DNA from: Nonomuraea sediminis
GTDB taxonomy: Bacteria; Actinomycetota; Actinomycetes; Streptosporangiales; Streptosporangiaceae
Reading direction: 5' to 3'
Assembly: GCF_018531495.1 (NCBI RefSeq)
Contig: NZ_JAHDTI010000016.1
Coordinates: forward strand, 1-64,000
DNA length: 64,000 nt
In this document: piece after piece, positions 41,301-49,687 of the stretch
Numbering within the stretch: position 1 is the first letter of the stretch
How the letters are laid out: each line of letters starts with the position of its first letter
Notes under the pieces: model-generated
What the model was told of the DNA's origin: nothing
The model's database searches: none
What the model saw: only the letters and a program-made list of their open reading frames with translations
Position numbers and translations under genes: made by a program

Positions 41301-41469
41301 GTTCGGCGCGTCCGCCGCCGCCGAGCCCGCCGACCAGGCGCCCGGCACCCTCGCCGGGGCGGAGTCGGCCCGGCAGTCCCTGGGCTCCGAGCGGTTCGAG
41401 CTGCTGCACGGCCGGGGCCGCGCGATGACCCGTGCGGAGGTCTACGAGCTGATCGGCAGCACCAGGTAG
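38383..41469 (+). CDS. AfsR/SARP-type regulator: BTAD, NB-ARC ATPase and TPR domains
   Basis: A regulator of 1,028 residues. An OmpR-like DNA-binding domain (about 1-90, 'LGALEVEGEAGPVAVGGFRVRTLLALLAL') and a bacterial transcriptional activation domain (about 95-240) are followed by an NB-ARC-like ATPase with Walker A GPGGAGKT (near 285) and 'VIVLDNCEHL' as Walker B. The C-terminal half contains TPR-like helices. Such proteins often switch on secondary metabolism or adjacent export genes. The linker at about 230-238 carries a GTACGGC palindrome encoding VRQAVPE. The 3' end overlaps the CocE gene by 28 bp. Confidence 0.92.
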   Translation: MRRVRISMLGALEVEGEAGPVAVGGFRVRTLLALLALEAGRTVTAERLIDALWPGDPPANAANALQTLVRRLRAALRPAEAVQSRPGGYVLAIPDDDVDALRFGRLARQDPEAALALWRGPALAGLTSVPHLANVAASLEDERLSAVESLLLRGSTAGLDLLAEVAANPLRERLAALAMRALAADGRQADALALFERTRARLADELGVDPGPDLRAAHLSVLAGESAHHDPVRQAVPEGNGALPRSNLRRPLTSFIGREDELSQLTGLLGEARMVTIVGPGGAGKTRLATEAALRMTPGWIVELAPVTDPDGVPAAVLDALGLRESAPSLHPDSTWRPDGPSARVAEALGQHRAVIVLDNCEHLIGAVATLAESLLTDCPGLRVLATSREPLNVPGERLAPIPSLELPPVGGPPELAAGFPAVRLLLDRATNFALDAGNTDAVVSLCRRLDGMPLAIELAAARLRTMTARQLADRLDDRFRLLTGGSRTALPRQQTLRAVVEWSWDLLDGQERTLARRLAVFAGGAVLESVEAVCDATPDVLGALVDKSLVQVSAAGRYTMLETIRAYALERLAESGEEADFRRRHAVDLMELAERAVPELRTAAQLEHMERLTAERDNWAAALHWAHETGDVEIMLRLCAALTWFWWMGGYHQESAAWATKAMELAGNRPPEGLVRAYAACRFAYGISLFGELISDKGAMERLWTEMEELIDAAEREGPVHPLLLISQLVMAAASQQNEYAAELTRRYAESDDLWLAACARMIGPPGGHSEENLEQAAAIFRKLGDRWGLSEALLGLALRRAARGAPTDDLIAEAGSLTFEWVSPMERISTLTRLASLRVQAGDLEGAAADLARCRSMADADTPVFALIQLGLAECGLASARGDLAGARAGFEEMITLLVDAPPVPQFVAAVHEGYGRVLAELGDVGPALEQHGIALGKLGDNPDLPMLSTVLAGFALAEQAAGDAERAAVLFGASAAAEPADQAPGTLAGAESARQSLGSERFELLHGRGRAMTRAEVYELIGSTR
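39073..39094. repeat. GTACGGC-core palindrome inside the AfsR-like gene
   Basis: Ten-base arms, CCGGTACGGC and GCCGTACCGG, flank a central AG. It lies in the linker between the BTAD and ATPase domains. The core matches the element at 1421-1440. Confidence 0.6.
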
Positions 41470-42983
41470 GACGGCGCGTGGAGCGTGGTGGTGCCCTTGT
41501 CCGGATTCCTGGCGAACCGCGGGAAGTTGGAGCCCGCCACGTCCACCCGGATCCGGTGGCCCGGCAGGAACCGGTTCGCGATCTCGCCGAGCGCCACCCT
41601 GACCTCGCCGCCCTCGCCGACCCTGGCGATCCCGTCTATCAGCAGCTCCGCCCGGCCGTCGGGGTGCACGTCGATCAGCTTGGCCGCGAGGTCCGCCGAC
41701 CTGGCCGAGGTGGAGACGCGCGCGACCAGCTCCACGGGGCCCGCGACCTCGACCGCCTCGGCCAGCGGCTCCGTCTGGTAGCGCAGCACGTCGGTCCGCC
41801 CGTCGAGCGGCCGCTGGTCCAGCGGGCCGAACCCGTCGAAGACCATCACCGCGCCGCCGAGCGTGGGCACCGGGTCGCCGGGGTCGCTGACGAACTCCCT
41901 GCTGCCGTTCTTCGGCGTGGTGCCGAGAGTCCCGTCCTGCCCGAGGTGGTGGAGCACGCGGCGCACCTCCTGCGGCGGCCAGTGCCGGGCGGTGCGCCAC
42001 TCGTCGCCGCCCATCACGAAGTACCGGACCCTGTCCTGGTCGCGCATCGGCTCGCCGCGCAGCCAGTGTCCGAACCAGTCGAGGTGGATCCCCGTCCAGT
42101 CGATCGCGTCCTGGCTCGCCAGGTCGCCGTAGTCGCGGCCGAAGATCTCCCTGTCGTGGGTGAAGTGCGTCCACGGGCCCAAGATCAGCCGTGACCGGTC
42201 GTCGAACCGCTGGAAGTGGGCGATCGTGTCCTCGGCGAAGTAGTCGTACCAGCCGGTACTCATCAGCGCGGGCACGCGGATCCTGTCGTGCTCGACGACC
42301 GCCCGCCGCCACAGCTCCGCCCGCGGGTCCGGGTTGTTCATCCATTCGGCGAAGAACGGGGCGAGCTCTGCCAGGAGCGGCTGGTCGCCGATCGGGTCCC
42401 GCTCGGCGTGCTCGGGCGACAGCATGACCGCGGTGTAGCTGTCCAGCTCCTCCGGGTCCGCCTCGCCGCGGGCGACGCGGCGCTGCAGCTCGTTCAGGCC
42501 GAAGGCGACGTACGCCACGGTCAGCGTCACGTTCAGGTGGGGGATGCCGTGCCGGTAGGCGATCTCGTACAGGCCCGCGGGGGTGACGTGCGGCGCGATG
42601 GCGCGCAGGCCTTCCGGCTGCTCCTGGGCGGCGAGCAACTGGGTGATGCCCAGATAGGAGTCCCCGTACATGCCGACGTTCCCGTCGGACCACGGGGCGG
42701 TGGCCGCCCAGCGGACAGCGTCGTGGCCGTCCTGCGCCTCGTGGGCGAGGAACTCGAAACGGCCTGCCGAGTCGCCGGTGCCGCGCACGTCCTGGAGTGC
42801 CACGGCGTATCCCGCCTCGACCAGGCGGGCCACGTTCAGGTGGAAACCGGCGGCCTGCTCGGCCCTGCCGTACGGGGTCCTGGACAGCAGGACGGGGAAG
42901 CGGCCGTGTGCGGCGGGGCGCCACAGCGTGGCGACGAGCTCGACGCCGTCGCGGGTGGTCATGGTCTCGGCAGAGGTGATCAC
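41442..42983 (-). CDS. CocE/NonD family hydrolase (X-Pro dipeptidyl-peptidase S15-like)
   Basis: An alpha/beta-hydrolase of 513 residues. 'DVRGTGDSAGRFEF' and the nucleophile elbow GDSYLG (Ser in 'VGMYGDSYLGITQ') are typical, 'DYFAEDTIAHF' and 'ILGPWTHFTHD' supply acid and His, and a C-terminal jelly-roll (about 370-513) is the X-Pro/CocE C-domain. It cleaves esters or amides; the substrate is unknown. The GTG start overlaps the permease stop by 4 nt, making it the third gene of the DrrAB-like operon. It is cytoplasmic since no signal peptide is seen. Confidence 0.9.
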   Translation of the reverse strand: MITSAETMTTRDGVELVATLWRPAAHGRFPVLLSRTPYGRAEQAAGFHLNVARLVEAGYAVALQDVRGTGDSAGRFEFLAHEAQDGHDAVRWAATAPWSDGNVGMYGDSYLGITQLLAAQEQPEGLRAIAPHVTPAGLYEIAYRHGIPHLNVTLTVAYVAFGLNELQRRVARGEADPEELDSYTAVMLSPEHAERDPIGDQPLLAELAPFFAEWMNNPDPRAELWRRAVVEHDRIRVPALMSTGWYDYFAEDTIAHFQRFDDRSRLILGPWTHFTHDREIFGRDYGDLASQDAIDWTGIHLDWFGHWLRGEPMRDQDRVRYFVMGGDEWRTARHWPPQEVRRVLHHLGQDGTLGTTPKNGSREFVSDPGDPVPTLGGAVMVFDGFGPLDQRPLDGRTDVLRYQTEPLAEAVEVAGPVELVARVSTSARSADLAAKLIDVHPDGRAELLIDGIARVGEGGEVRVALGEIANRFLPGHRIRVDVAGSNFPRFARNPDKGTTTLHAPSYLVLPISS

Positions 42984-43729
42984 TTGACTCTCCTGTTGTA
43001 GGCGCGAAGGGCGAGGGGGGCGAAGACGGCGACGAGGGCGGCTGTCCAGCCGAGCGTGATCCAGGCGTCGACGGCGTACGGGCCGCCCACCATGGCCCCG
43101 CGCAGCGCGCCCGCCAGGTGCGAGATGGGGTTGACGCCCATCCACCAGGCCAGCCAGCCGGGCATCTGCGTGGCGGGGATGAAGGCGCTGCTGCCGAACG
43201 TGAGCGGCAGGATCACCGCGGTGGCCATGCCCTGCATCGAGGTGACCGACTTGGCCTTCAGCCCGATCCAGGCCGAGCCCCAGCTGAGCGCCATCGCGAA
43301 CAGCACCAGCAGCCCGATCCCCGCCAGCGCCTGCACCGGATCCGTCTGGATCCGGAATCCGACGACATAACCAATGATCAGCGACGTTGTGATCGTGATC
43401 AGCAGGGTCAGCAGGTCGGCCAGGATCCGCCCGGCCAGCGGCGCCATCCTGGCGATCGGCATCGTCCTGAACCGGTCGAAAACGCCGTTGCCGATGTCGG
43501 TGGCCAGGTTCATGCCGGTGCCGATCGTGGAGATCAGCGCCACCTGGGTCAGCACGCCGGGCAGCATGTACATGACGGCGCCCTCCCGGTCGCCGCCCGA
43601 GCCGCCGAACAGGTACACGAACACCACGATCATGAACACGGGCTGCATCAGCAGGCCGATCAGCTGTCCCGGGCTGTTCTTCAGCGGGATCAGGCTGCGC
43701 CAGGCAAGGGTGAGGCTCTGGGTGATCAC
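42980..43729 (-). CDS. ABC-2 type permease (DrrB-like)
   Basis: A membrane protein of 249 residues with six helices, of the DrrB/ABC-2 group. 'LLMQPVFMIVVFVYLFGGS', 'GVFDRFRTMPIARMAPLAGRILADLL' and 'FIPATQMPGWLAWWMGVNPISHLAGALRG' are the conserved blocks. It pairs with the ATPase encoded upstream (4-nt overlap) to export a drug or lipid-like compound. Start GTG at 43729. Confidence 0.92.
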   Translation of the reverse strand: MITQSLTLAWRSLIPLKNSPGQLIGLLMQPVFMIVVFVYLFGGSGGDREGAVMYMLPGVLTQVALISTIGTGMNLATDIGNGVFDRFRTMPIARMAPLAGRILADLLTLLITITTSLIIGYVVGFRIQTDPVQALAGIGLLVLFAMALSWGSAWIGLKAKSVTSMQGMATAVILPLTFGSSAFIPATQMPGWLAWWMGVNPISHLAGALRGAMVGGPYAVDAWITLGWTAALVAVFAPLALRAYNRRVK

Positions 43730-44661
43730 TTGTCGGCTCCTGTCAGGGTCTTGCTCGTCCCCGTGAGCGTGAGGAACACGTCGTCGAGCGAGGGCAGGCG
43801 CAGCGCGTGCTCGGCGAGCACGATCCCGGCCTCGTCCAGCTTCCTGAGTACGGCGGGCGGCACCGCGAGGTCGTGGACAGGAATGGTCAGCAGCCCGTCG
43901 TCGGCGGGTTCGACGCCGAGGATCGCGGCGGCCCGCCGGACGTCGTCCTGCCTGAGGGGCTTGACGTCGAGGCGGTGGCCGCCGGCCAGCGCCTTGAGCT
44001 CGTCCGGCCTGCCGCTGGCGGCCACCCTGCCGTTGTCGATGACCAGCAGGTCGTCGGCCAGCTGGTCGGCCTCCTCCAGGTACTGGGTGGTCAGCAGCAC
44101 GGTCACGCCGTCGGCGACCCGTTCCCTGACGACGTCCCACAGCTCGTTGCGCGCGTGCGGGTCCAGTCCGGTGGTCGGCTCGTCGAGGAACAGGATCCGG
44201 GGCCGGCTCACCAGACTGACGGCCAGGTCGAGCCTTCTGCGCATGCCGCCCGAGTACGCGCCGGCCTGCTTGGCGGCCGCCTCGGTCAGGGAGAAGCGCT
44301 CGAGCAGCTCGGCCGCCCGGCTTCTCGCGGCGGCGCGGGACAGGCCGAGCAGCCGCCCGATCATCACCAGGTTCTGGGTGCCGGTGAGCTTCTCGTCCAC
44401 CGAGGCGTACTGCCCGGTCAGCCCGATCAGCCGCCGCACCTTGGCGGCCTGCCGGGTCACGTCGAACCCGCCCACCAGGGCGCGGCCCTCGTCAGGGGCG
44501 GCCAGCGTCGCCAGGATCCGCACCGCCGTGGTCTTGCCCGCGCCATTCGGCCCCAGGACCCCCAGCACGGTGCCCGCCCGGACCCGCAGGTCGACCCCGT
44601 CCAGCGCGGCCTTGTCGCCGTACCGCTTCACAAGCCCTTCGGCTTCGATCGCGTAGGTCAT
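43726..44661 (-). CDS. Daunorubicin-resistance-type ABC ATPase (DrrA-like)
   Basis: An ATPase of 311 residues: Walker A GPNGAGKTT, signature YSGGMRRRLDLA, Walker B ILFLDEPTTGLDPHARNELW, and a C-terminal DrrA-specific domain of about 90 residues. It energises the DrrB-like permease encoded directly downstream. The adjacent AfsR-like regulator (convergent, beyond the hydrolase gene) may control this group. Confidence 0.94.
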   Translation of the reverse strand: MTYAIEAEGLVKRYGDKAALDGVDLRVRAGTVLGVLGPNGAGKTTAVRILATLAAPDEGRALVGGFDVTRQAAKVRRLIGLTGQYASVDEKLTGTQNLVMIGRLLGLSRAAARSRAAELLERFSLTEAAAKQAGAYSGGMRRRLDLAVSLVSRPRILFLDEPTTGLDPHARNELWDVVRERVADGVTVLLTTQYLEEADQLADDLLVIDNGRVAASGRPDELKALAGGHRLDVKPLRQDDVRRAAAILGVEPADDGLLTIPVHDLAVPPAVLRKLDEAGIVLAEHALRLPSLDDVFLTLTGTSKTLTGADK

Positions 44662-44709
44662 GCCCCCTACGCTCCCGAAGCCGCCTGGCAGTCGCCTGGC
44701 AGCGACCTG

Positions 44710-44967
44710 TCAGGCGGGCCTGGCGCGCAGCTCCTCCAGCGACGAGAACGGCGAGTCGGCCTTGGCGGCCACCGCGGCCGCGCTGAACAGGCGGCCGAGC
44801 ACGGCCAGGTCGGCGGCGGGGACGGTGCCGCTCAGCTGCGCGACGAGCTCGCCGTTGCCGTTGCCGCACAGCACCTCGACCTCGAGCACACCGTCGCCGG
44901 CGGCGGCCGCCGTCAGGTCATAGCGGCCGCGGCTGCTCGACACGTGCAGCTCGAGTGCCTCAGTCAT
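44710..44967 (-). CDS. Small hypothetical protein, 85 residues
   Basis: The frame encodes a compact protein starting MTEALELHVSSSRGRYDL and ending 'SLEELRARPA', with clear GC third-position bias. GGGGA lies 7 bases before the ATG. It has no signal or membrane segment and I recognise no family. It lies 48 bp upstream of the DrrA-like gene on the same strand and may belong to that transcript. Confidence 0.6.
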   Translation of the reverse strand: MTEALELHVSSSRGRYDLTAAAAGDGVLEVEVLCGNGNGELVAQLSGTVPAADLAVLGRLFSAAAVAAKADSPFSSLEELRARPA

Positions 44968-45374
44968 GCGCAGTCCCCTTTCCACGGCCACCAGCGTGGC
45001 GTGATGATCAAGCCGGCAGCCGTGAAGGTAGCGCACACCTACGACAAGATCAGCGCCACCAGCGCACGCCGGTGGGGGCCGTGCGCAGGACGTTGGTGGC
45101 GCAGTGGATGGAGCCGAAGCGGAGAATGCCTTCGCCAGCCACGGACACCTCACCCTTCGCTGTTGTTTGACCACGGAGTGTATCTGCTTTGACTCGCAAA
45201 GATTATGGCTGTCAGGCAGCTCTGTCACCGGCCGGATGATCCGCAAAAGGGAAGAATGTGCAACTTTCACCGCTTGGAGCGCGTCAAAAGGGGCAGTCGC
45301 ATGTTCGGGTGTCGGGTACGGTAGGCCACCGGTACGTATCCCCGCATGCCTGGTTAGTTGACTGCGGAGCTGTC
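44968..45374. other. Intergenic region with a gene remnant
   Basis: This 407-bp stretch lies between the divergent small gene and the VC0807-like gene. It contains the deiminase remnant at 45050-45139. The rest has an AT-richer patch at 45165-45260 that probably holds promoters. Confidence 0.5.
45050..45139 (-). pseudogene. C-terminal remnant of a peptidyl-arginine deiminase
   Basis: The minus strand encodes 29 residues then a stop, including GSIHCATNVLRTAP and ending VRWWR. The C-terminal end of peptidyl-arginine deiminases has the catalytic Cys in a GEVHCGTN-like motif followed by basic residues and a Trp-Trp, which this matches in order and spacing. No other part of the enzyme is seen upstream, so only the tail survives. 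Confidence 0.5.
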
Positions 45375-46004
45375 TTGAACCATCCCCCGATACAACTGCC
45401 CCGGCTCGCCGCTCTCGCGCGGCAGGCCGTACCGAAGCTGCTCGAAGGCGTGGTCGCCCCGCTCGCGGTCTTCTACGCGGCGCTCACGGTGCTGGGGCTC
45501 AAGGGGGCCCTGGCGGCGGCGGTGGGGTATGTCTATCTGGGGTTGATCTACCGGCTGGTCAGGCGGATCAGGATTCCCGCGACGATGATCCTGGCGGCGA
45601 TCGCGATCACGGCGCGGGCCGCGGTGGGGTTCTGGACCGGAAGCTGGGTGATCTACTTCATCCAGCCGGAGCTGGGCACGATCTGCATCAGCATGGCGTT
45701 CCTGGCCAGCGTCCGGTTCAACAGGCCGCTCGTGCAGAAGCTCACGCTCGACTACATCCACCTGCCGTCGGCGGTGCTCCGGCACGAGCGGGTGCGCAGG
45801 TTCTTCGCGCGGATCACGCTGTTGTGGGCGTTCGTGCTGCTGGCCAACTCGACGGTGAGCATCTGGCTGGCGCTGCACGAGTCGCTCGGCACGTTCATGC
45901 TGCTGCGGACCTCAGCGGTGGCCGTGATGAGCGGGCTGGCGATCACGTTCTCCATCTTCGCCTTCAAGCGGCTGCTGCACCGCCTGCACATCGCGCACGC
46001 CTAG
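45375..46004 (+). CDS. VC0807-like integral membrane protein
   Basis: A protein of 209 residues with about six helices. 'LEGVVAPLAVFYAALTVLGLKGALAAAVGYVYL' and 'FFARITLLWAFVLLANSTVSIWLAL' resemble the VC0807 family, whose function is unknown. I chose the TTG at 45375 because GGAG lies 5 bases upstream and the protein begins just before the first helix; a GTG at 45258 in frame is an alternative. Its 3' end overlaps the convergent membrane gene by 93 bp, the longest such overlap here. Confidence 0.6.
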   Translation: MNHPPIQLPRLAALARQAVPKLLEGVVAPLAVFYAALTVLGLKGALAAAVGYVYLGLIYRLVRRIRIPATMILAAIAITARAAVGFWTGSWVIYFIQPELGTICISMAFLASVRFNRPLVQKLTLDYIHLPSAVLRHERVRRFFARITLLWAFVLLANSTVSIWLALHESLGTFMLLRTSAVAVMSGLAITFSIFAFKRLLHRLHIAHA

Positions 46005-46850
46005 CGCGAACGCGCCCGCCAGGCCCATCACCAGGCCGGTGAGCAGGGCGAACAGCTCCACCAGCCGTGCCGTCGTGCTCGCCGACCCCGAGCCGAACGG
46101 CCCGCCGACCGCGCCCACGATCTCGGCGTAGAGGCTGTTGGCGAACATGATCCCCGACCCCAGCCAGGCCACGACGAGCAGCCACCAGTACGGCCGGCCG
46201 CCGCGGAAGAGCACCACCAGGCAGACGGCCCCGGCGATGCCGAGCACGCCCTGGACCCCGTCCTGCATCGCGGTCACGAACCGCTCCCCCGACAGCGCCC
46301 AGGAGACGCGGGTCCCGCCGACCGCGCAGGCCACCACGAGCGCACCCCAGCCGACGACGTGGTGGAAGGGCTGGATCCGCAGCGAGAGGTTCGGCCACCG
46401 GTCGCGGGCGTAGAGGGCGAACGCCACCATGAGCCCGATGCCCTGCCCGATGAATCCGCCGTACACCATCATGTAGATCCACGGCGCGATGGGCCCGCCG
46501 CCGGCGAAGATCGCCGAGCCCTCGACGAGGATGCTGATCGGCGCGCTGGCCAGGATGTTGGCCAGCAGCCCGATCCCCACCCACAGCGGCAGCAGCACCA
46601 GCCAGCCGGGCAGCCGCATGCCCCAGCGCATGGTGAACCCGAGCGCGAGCACCAGGGCGACGGCGTCCATGCCGAACGTCATGGCGTTCATCCCGAGCAT
46701 CGTCGAGGAGCCCATCAGCGCCGGGTCGGAGACGCCGATCGAACTGCCCGTCATCCAGAGGATCTTGAGGGTGAGGTAGGGGAGCATGGCGGCGATCGCC
46801 ACGATCGCCGCCGTGACCCGGCCGATTCCGGCTTTGGGAGGTGTCGTCAT
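45912..46850 (-). CDS. Multi-pass membrane protein of unknown function
   Basis: A protein of 312 residues with about eight hydrophobic segments, including 'VTAAIVAIAAMLPYLTLKILWMTG' and 'GWGALVVACAVGGTRVSW'. It ends in a polar tail encoded antisense to the VC0807-like gene. Proteins of this kind are common in actinobacteria but uncharacterised. It starts at ATG 46850 and is preceded on the same strand by the 5'-nucleotidase gene, 73 bp away. Confidence 0.7.
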   Translation of the reverse strand: MTTPPKAGIGRVTAAIVAIAAMLPYLTLKILWMTGSSIGVSDPALMGSSTMLGMNAMTFGMDAVALVLALGFTMRWGMRLPGWLVLLPLWVGIGLLANILASAPISILVEGSAIFAGGGPIAPWIYMMVYGGFIGQGIGLMVAFALYARDRWPNLSLRIQPFHHVVGWGALVVACAVGGTRVSWALSGERFVTAMQDGVQGVLGIAGAVCLVVLFRGGRPYWWLLVVAWLGSGIMFANSLYAEIVGAVGGPFGSGSASTTARLVELFALLTGLVMGLAGAFALGVRDVQAVQQPLEGEDGERDRQPAHHGHR

Positions 46851-46923
46851 GTTCCGAGCGTGCTCCCCGGCGCCCGCGAGACCCTCCCGCCGTCAGGGGA
46901 ACCTCATCCCCCGTGCGAGGGAG

Positions 46924-48675
46924 CTAGGACAGCGGCACCGCGCGGTCCAGGGCGGGCGGGGTCACCGTGCCCTGGCGCAGGTACTCCCGCATCGCCTCGT
47001 AGTCGCGGTTGCCGCGCACCGCGTCGGTGTACCCGGCGAAGGCGGCGTAGCCGTCGGCGCCGAGCAGCGTGTAGGCCAGTGCGGCGAGCCGGTAGTCCTT
47101 GCCGGTGTCGAGCGGCTGCCCGTTGATGATCACATCCGCGGGGTTGATCCTGTCGCCGACGGGCCTGGTCGCGTCGAAGGAGAAGCGGACGTTCTTGGAC
47201 ACGGCCAGCGGCGCGAACTTCACGGTGCCGTTGGCCTGCGTCTGCCACTGCTGCTCCAGGGCCTGCTCGAGCTGCGAGCCCTTGACGGTGACGGTGAGCA
47301 CCGGGTTGGCGTAGCCCCAGGCCGCCCACGACTCGCCCATGAGCACGGTGCCGTCGCTGTCGGCGGGGTTGGCGCCCTTGGCGAACAGCAGGTCGCCGCG
47401 CAGGGAGTTGGAGCCCTTGGCCGGGGCGACGGCCACCATGGCCAGGTCGGCCTGGCCGCCGGGCGTCCGCTGCGAGTCGGCGTACTCCGCGTCCGCCACG
47501 GTGTTGCCGAGCGTGCTCTGTCCCGTCGCGTCCCGCGTCCTGGTCAGGTCGCCGGTGATCGTGCCGTACGGCTTGGCGTAGGTCTCGTTCTTCTTGGCGT
47601 TCCAGTAGTCGACCAGGTGGACCATGGCCGGGTCGGGGACGACGTCCCGGGTGACGGGGTGGTTCACCGAGGTGGTGGCCGAGCGGATGACGTCGCGGGT
47701 GCGCGGGTCGAGCTTCAGGTTGATCTCGTTGATCAGCTTGCCGTGGTAGGCGGCCTCGACGACCGGGCGGGGGTTGCCGTCAGGGTCGGGCACCATGCAG
47801 TTGAACGGTGCGTGCCAGTGCCCGGTGACGATCGCGTCGACCTCGGGCGAGACCTGCTTGGCGAAGTCGATGACCGGCCCGCTCGGGTTCACGCAGCGGT
47901 CGTACAGGTCGTCCTTGGTCGTGCCGCCCTCGTGGACATTGACGACGATCGCCTTCACGCCGCGCCGCTTGAGCACGTCGACGTAGTGATTCGCGGTCTC
48001 CACCAGCGGCAGGTTGTCCAGCGACGGCTGGTAGGAGGTGGAGCCGCCGACCGTGGTCGGGGTGGTCAGGTTGATGAACCCGACGGGGATCCCGCGGAAG
48101 TACTTGATCACGTACGGCTTGAGCACCGGGCGCGTCTCGCCCTTCCTGGTGATGTTGGCCGTGGAGATCTCGAAGTCGGCGCCGTGGAAGCGCCGCCCGT
48201 CCGAATCGGTGAAGCAGCTGTCGACGCCGATCTCGCCGAAGCACTGCCCCTTGCCCATGTGGTCGCGCAGGAACTCCAGCGACCGGTCGAGCTCGTGGTT
48301 GCCCACAGTCGTGAAGTCGAGCTTGATCTTGTTGAGGAACTCGATCGTGGGCTCGTCGGCGTGGAAAGAGACCTCGGTGGGCCAGCCGCTGAAGTTGTCA
48401 CCGGCGGAGAAGGTGACCGTGTTCTCGTGCCCCTCCCTCAACTTGGCGAGATGGGTCGCGAGGTACGGCGCGCCGCCGACGACGAGGTTCGTGCCCGACG
48501 GGTCCTTGATCGTGCCGTCGGCCACGTTGTTCTGCGGGGTGATGTAGCCGTGGAAGTCGGTGATCGACAGCAGTTGGACGTCCACGGGCTCCGGCTTGGC
48601 CTGGGCGGCGGGTGAGGCCACCGTGGCCAGAGTGACTCCTAAGGCGACAGTGATCCACTTGCGGGCGGAATGCAC
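46924..48675 (-). CDS. Secreted 5'-nucleotidase / UshA-like metallophosphoesterase
   Basis: A secreted enzyme of 583 residues: signal peptide (about 1-27), a metallophosphatase domain (about 33-300) with metal motifs DFHG, GDNFSG, GNHELD and GHWH, and a 5'-nucleotidase C-terminal domain (about 350-560) ending in 'YRLAALAYTLLGADGYAAF'. It would release phosphate from extracellular nucleotides. The ATG at 48675 opens the signal peptide. The gene is alone or follows the sugar-transport operon at a distance. Confidence 0.92.
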   Translation of the reverse strand: MHSARKWITVALGVTLATVASPAAQAKPEPVDVQLLSITDFHGYITPQNNVADGTIKDPSGTNLVVGGAPYLATHLAKLREGHENTVTFSAGDNFSGWPTEVSFHADEPTIEFLNKIKLDFTTVGNHELDRSLEFLRDHMGKGQCFGEIGVDSCFTDSDGRRFHGADFEISTANITRKGETRPVLKPYVIKYFRGIPVGFINLTTPTTVGGSTSYQPSLDNLPLVETANHYVDVLKRRGVKAIVVNVHEGGTTKDDLYDRCVNPSGPVIDFAKQVSPEVDAIVTGHWHAPFNCMVPDPDGNPRPVVEAAYHGKLINEINLKLDPRTRDVIRSATTSVNHPVTRDVVPDPAMVHLVDYWNAKKNETYAKPYGTITGDLTRTRDATGQSTLGNTVADAEYADSQRTPGGQADLAMVAVAPAKGSNSLRGDLLFAKGANPADSDGTVLMGESWAAWGYANPVLTVTVKGSQLEQALEQQWQTQANGTVKFAPLAVSKNVRFSFDATRPVGDRINPADVIINGQPLDTGKDYRLAALAYTLLGADGYAAFAGYTDAVRGNRDYEAMREYLRQGTVTPPALDRAVPLS

Positions 48676-48721
48676 ACAGACTCCTAAATAGGGGGATATT
48701 TCGGGAGGAAAGCCTTGTGGG

Positions 48722-48778
48722 TCAGCCCTTCGGGCCGGTGAACGCCACCCCGGCGATCAGCCGCCGCGGCATGAACGA
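48722..48778 (-). pseudogene. Possible C-terminal remnant of a CUT1 sugar permease
   Basis: Eighteen codons between two in-frame stops encode SFMPRRLIAGVAFTGPKG. CUT1 permeases commonly end in a short basic stretch followed by GIxxTGLKG-like residues. The remnant lies directly after the GNAT gene, on the strand of the sugar ABC operon, so a lost permease copy is possible. The match is short and the call is weak. Confidence 0.2.
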
Positions 48779-48784
48779 TCACGG

Positions 48785-49684
48785 TCAGAAGCCGTCGGCG
48801 AGCCAGAACGTGGCCTCTGGCGCGCGGACCAGGGCGTCGATCTCGGCGGCTCCGGCGTGCACGGGTCTGGCCATGCCTTCGTCCCTTCCTGGGCGCAGGG
48901 CTCCGAAGGCACGGCGGAGAGCGGGCTCGGTCAGTGGGTCCCTGGGGCAGCGGATCGTGACCGGGCGGCCGCCGGCCAGCGACGCGGCGTGCCGGGCCAG
49001 CGCCCAGGCGGCCTCCTCGTCGAGGACCGCCAGTTCGGTCAGCTCCAGCCGTTCGCCGCGGTCGGCCAGCGCGACGTAGCCGCGGTCGGCGTAGGCGAAC
49101 AGCCGGGCGGGCGGGCCCAGGCGGCGGCCGACGCCGCGGGTCCAGTCCACCGGGCCGCGCACCGCGGTCAGCGGCCGGTGGGCGTTGAAGGCCGCGTGGA
49201 TCGGCGCCAGGGTCCGCCACCGCACGATCGGAACCGGGCGCACCCCGTCGGCGGGTGGCGCCGGGTGGGGCGGCTCCGCCGTACGCTCGCGCAGCGGGAA
49301 CGTGCGCCAGCCCAGCGAGGTGTAGACCTGCGGGCTGCCGGTGAACAGCAACGACCAGGCGCACCCGTCACGGGCCATCGCCTCCAGGGCCAGTTCGAGC
49401 AGCCGTCGCGCGTGTCCGCGCCGGCGCGCGTCCGTACGGGTGGCGACCGCGCCCACGCCGCCCACCCGCACCGGCGCCCCGGAGGAGGAGCGCAGCAGGC
49501 GGGGGACGTAGAGGACCACGGCGAGCACGCCCGAGGGGTCGGCGGCCACGAACGTGCGCGAGTCACGTTCCGGCACCGCCTCCCAGTCGGCGCGCACCGC
49601 CTCGAGCGCGCCGGGGAAGGACTCGGCCCAGACGGAAAGGATGCCGGATTCGTCGGACGGGACCGCGGTTCTGTAGTCGGCCAT
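48785..49684 (-). CDS. GNAT family acetyltransferase
   Basis: An enzyme of 299 residues. The acetyl-CoA binding segment is 'VRVGGVGAVATRTDARRRGHARRLLELALE', with the R/QxxGxG/A-like pattern, and 'LLFTGSPQVYTSLGW' follows. A second half of about 140 residues (about 155-299) resembles the extra domain of Eis-like acetyltransferases. The substrate is unknown. The ATG lies 3 bp after the permease stop, so it is probably the last gene of the sugar-transport operon. Confidence 0.82.
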   Translation of the reverse strand: MADYRTAVPSDESGILSVWAESFPGALEAVRADWEAVPERDSRTFVAADPSGVLAVVLYVPRLLRSSSGAPVRVGGVGAVATRTDARRRGHARRLLELALEAMARDGCAWSLLFTGSPQVYTSLGWRTFPLRERTAEPPHPAPPADGVRPVPIVRWRTLAPIHAAFNAHRPLTAVRGPVDWTRGVGRRLGPPARLFAYADRGYVALADRGERLELTELAVLDEEAAWALARHAASLAGGRPVTIRCPRDPLTEPALRRAFGALRPGRDEGMARPVHAGAAEIDALVRAPEATFWLADGF

Positions 49685-49687
49685 GGC

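Noticed and set aside
48684..49364. 226-codon minus-strand frame overlapping the GNAT gene
   Set aside because: It is a shadow frame. The GNAT frame has the conserved acetyl-CoA motif and a proper start.
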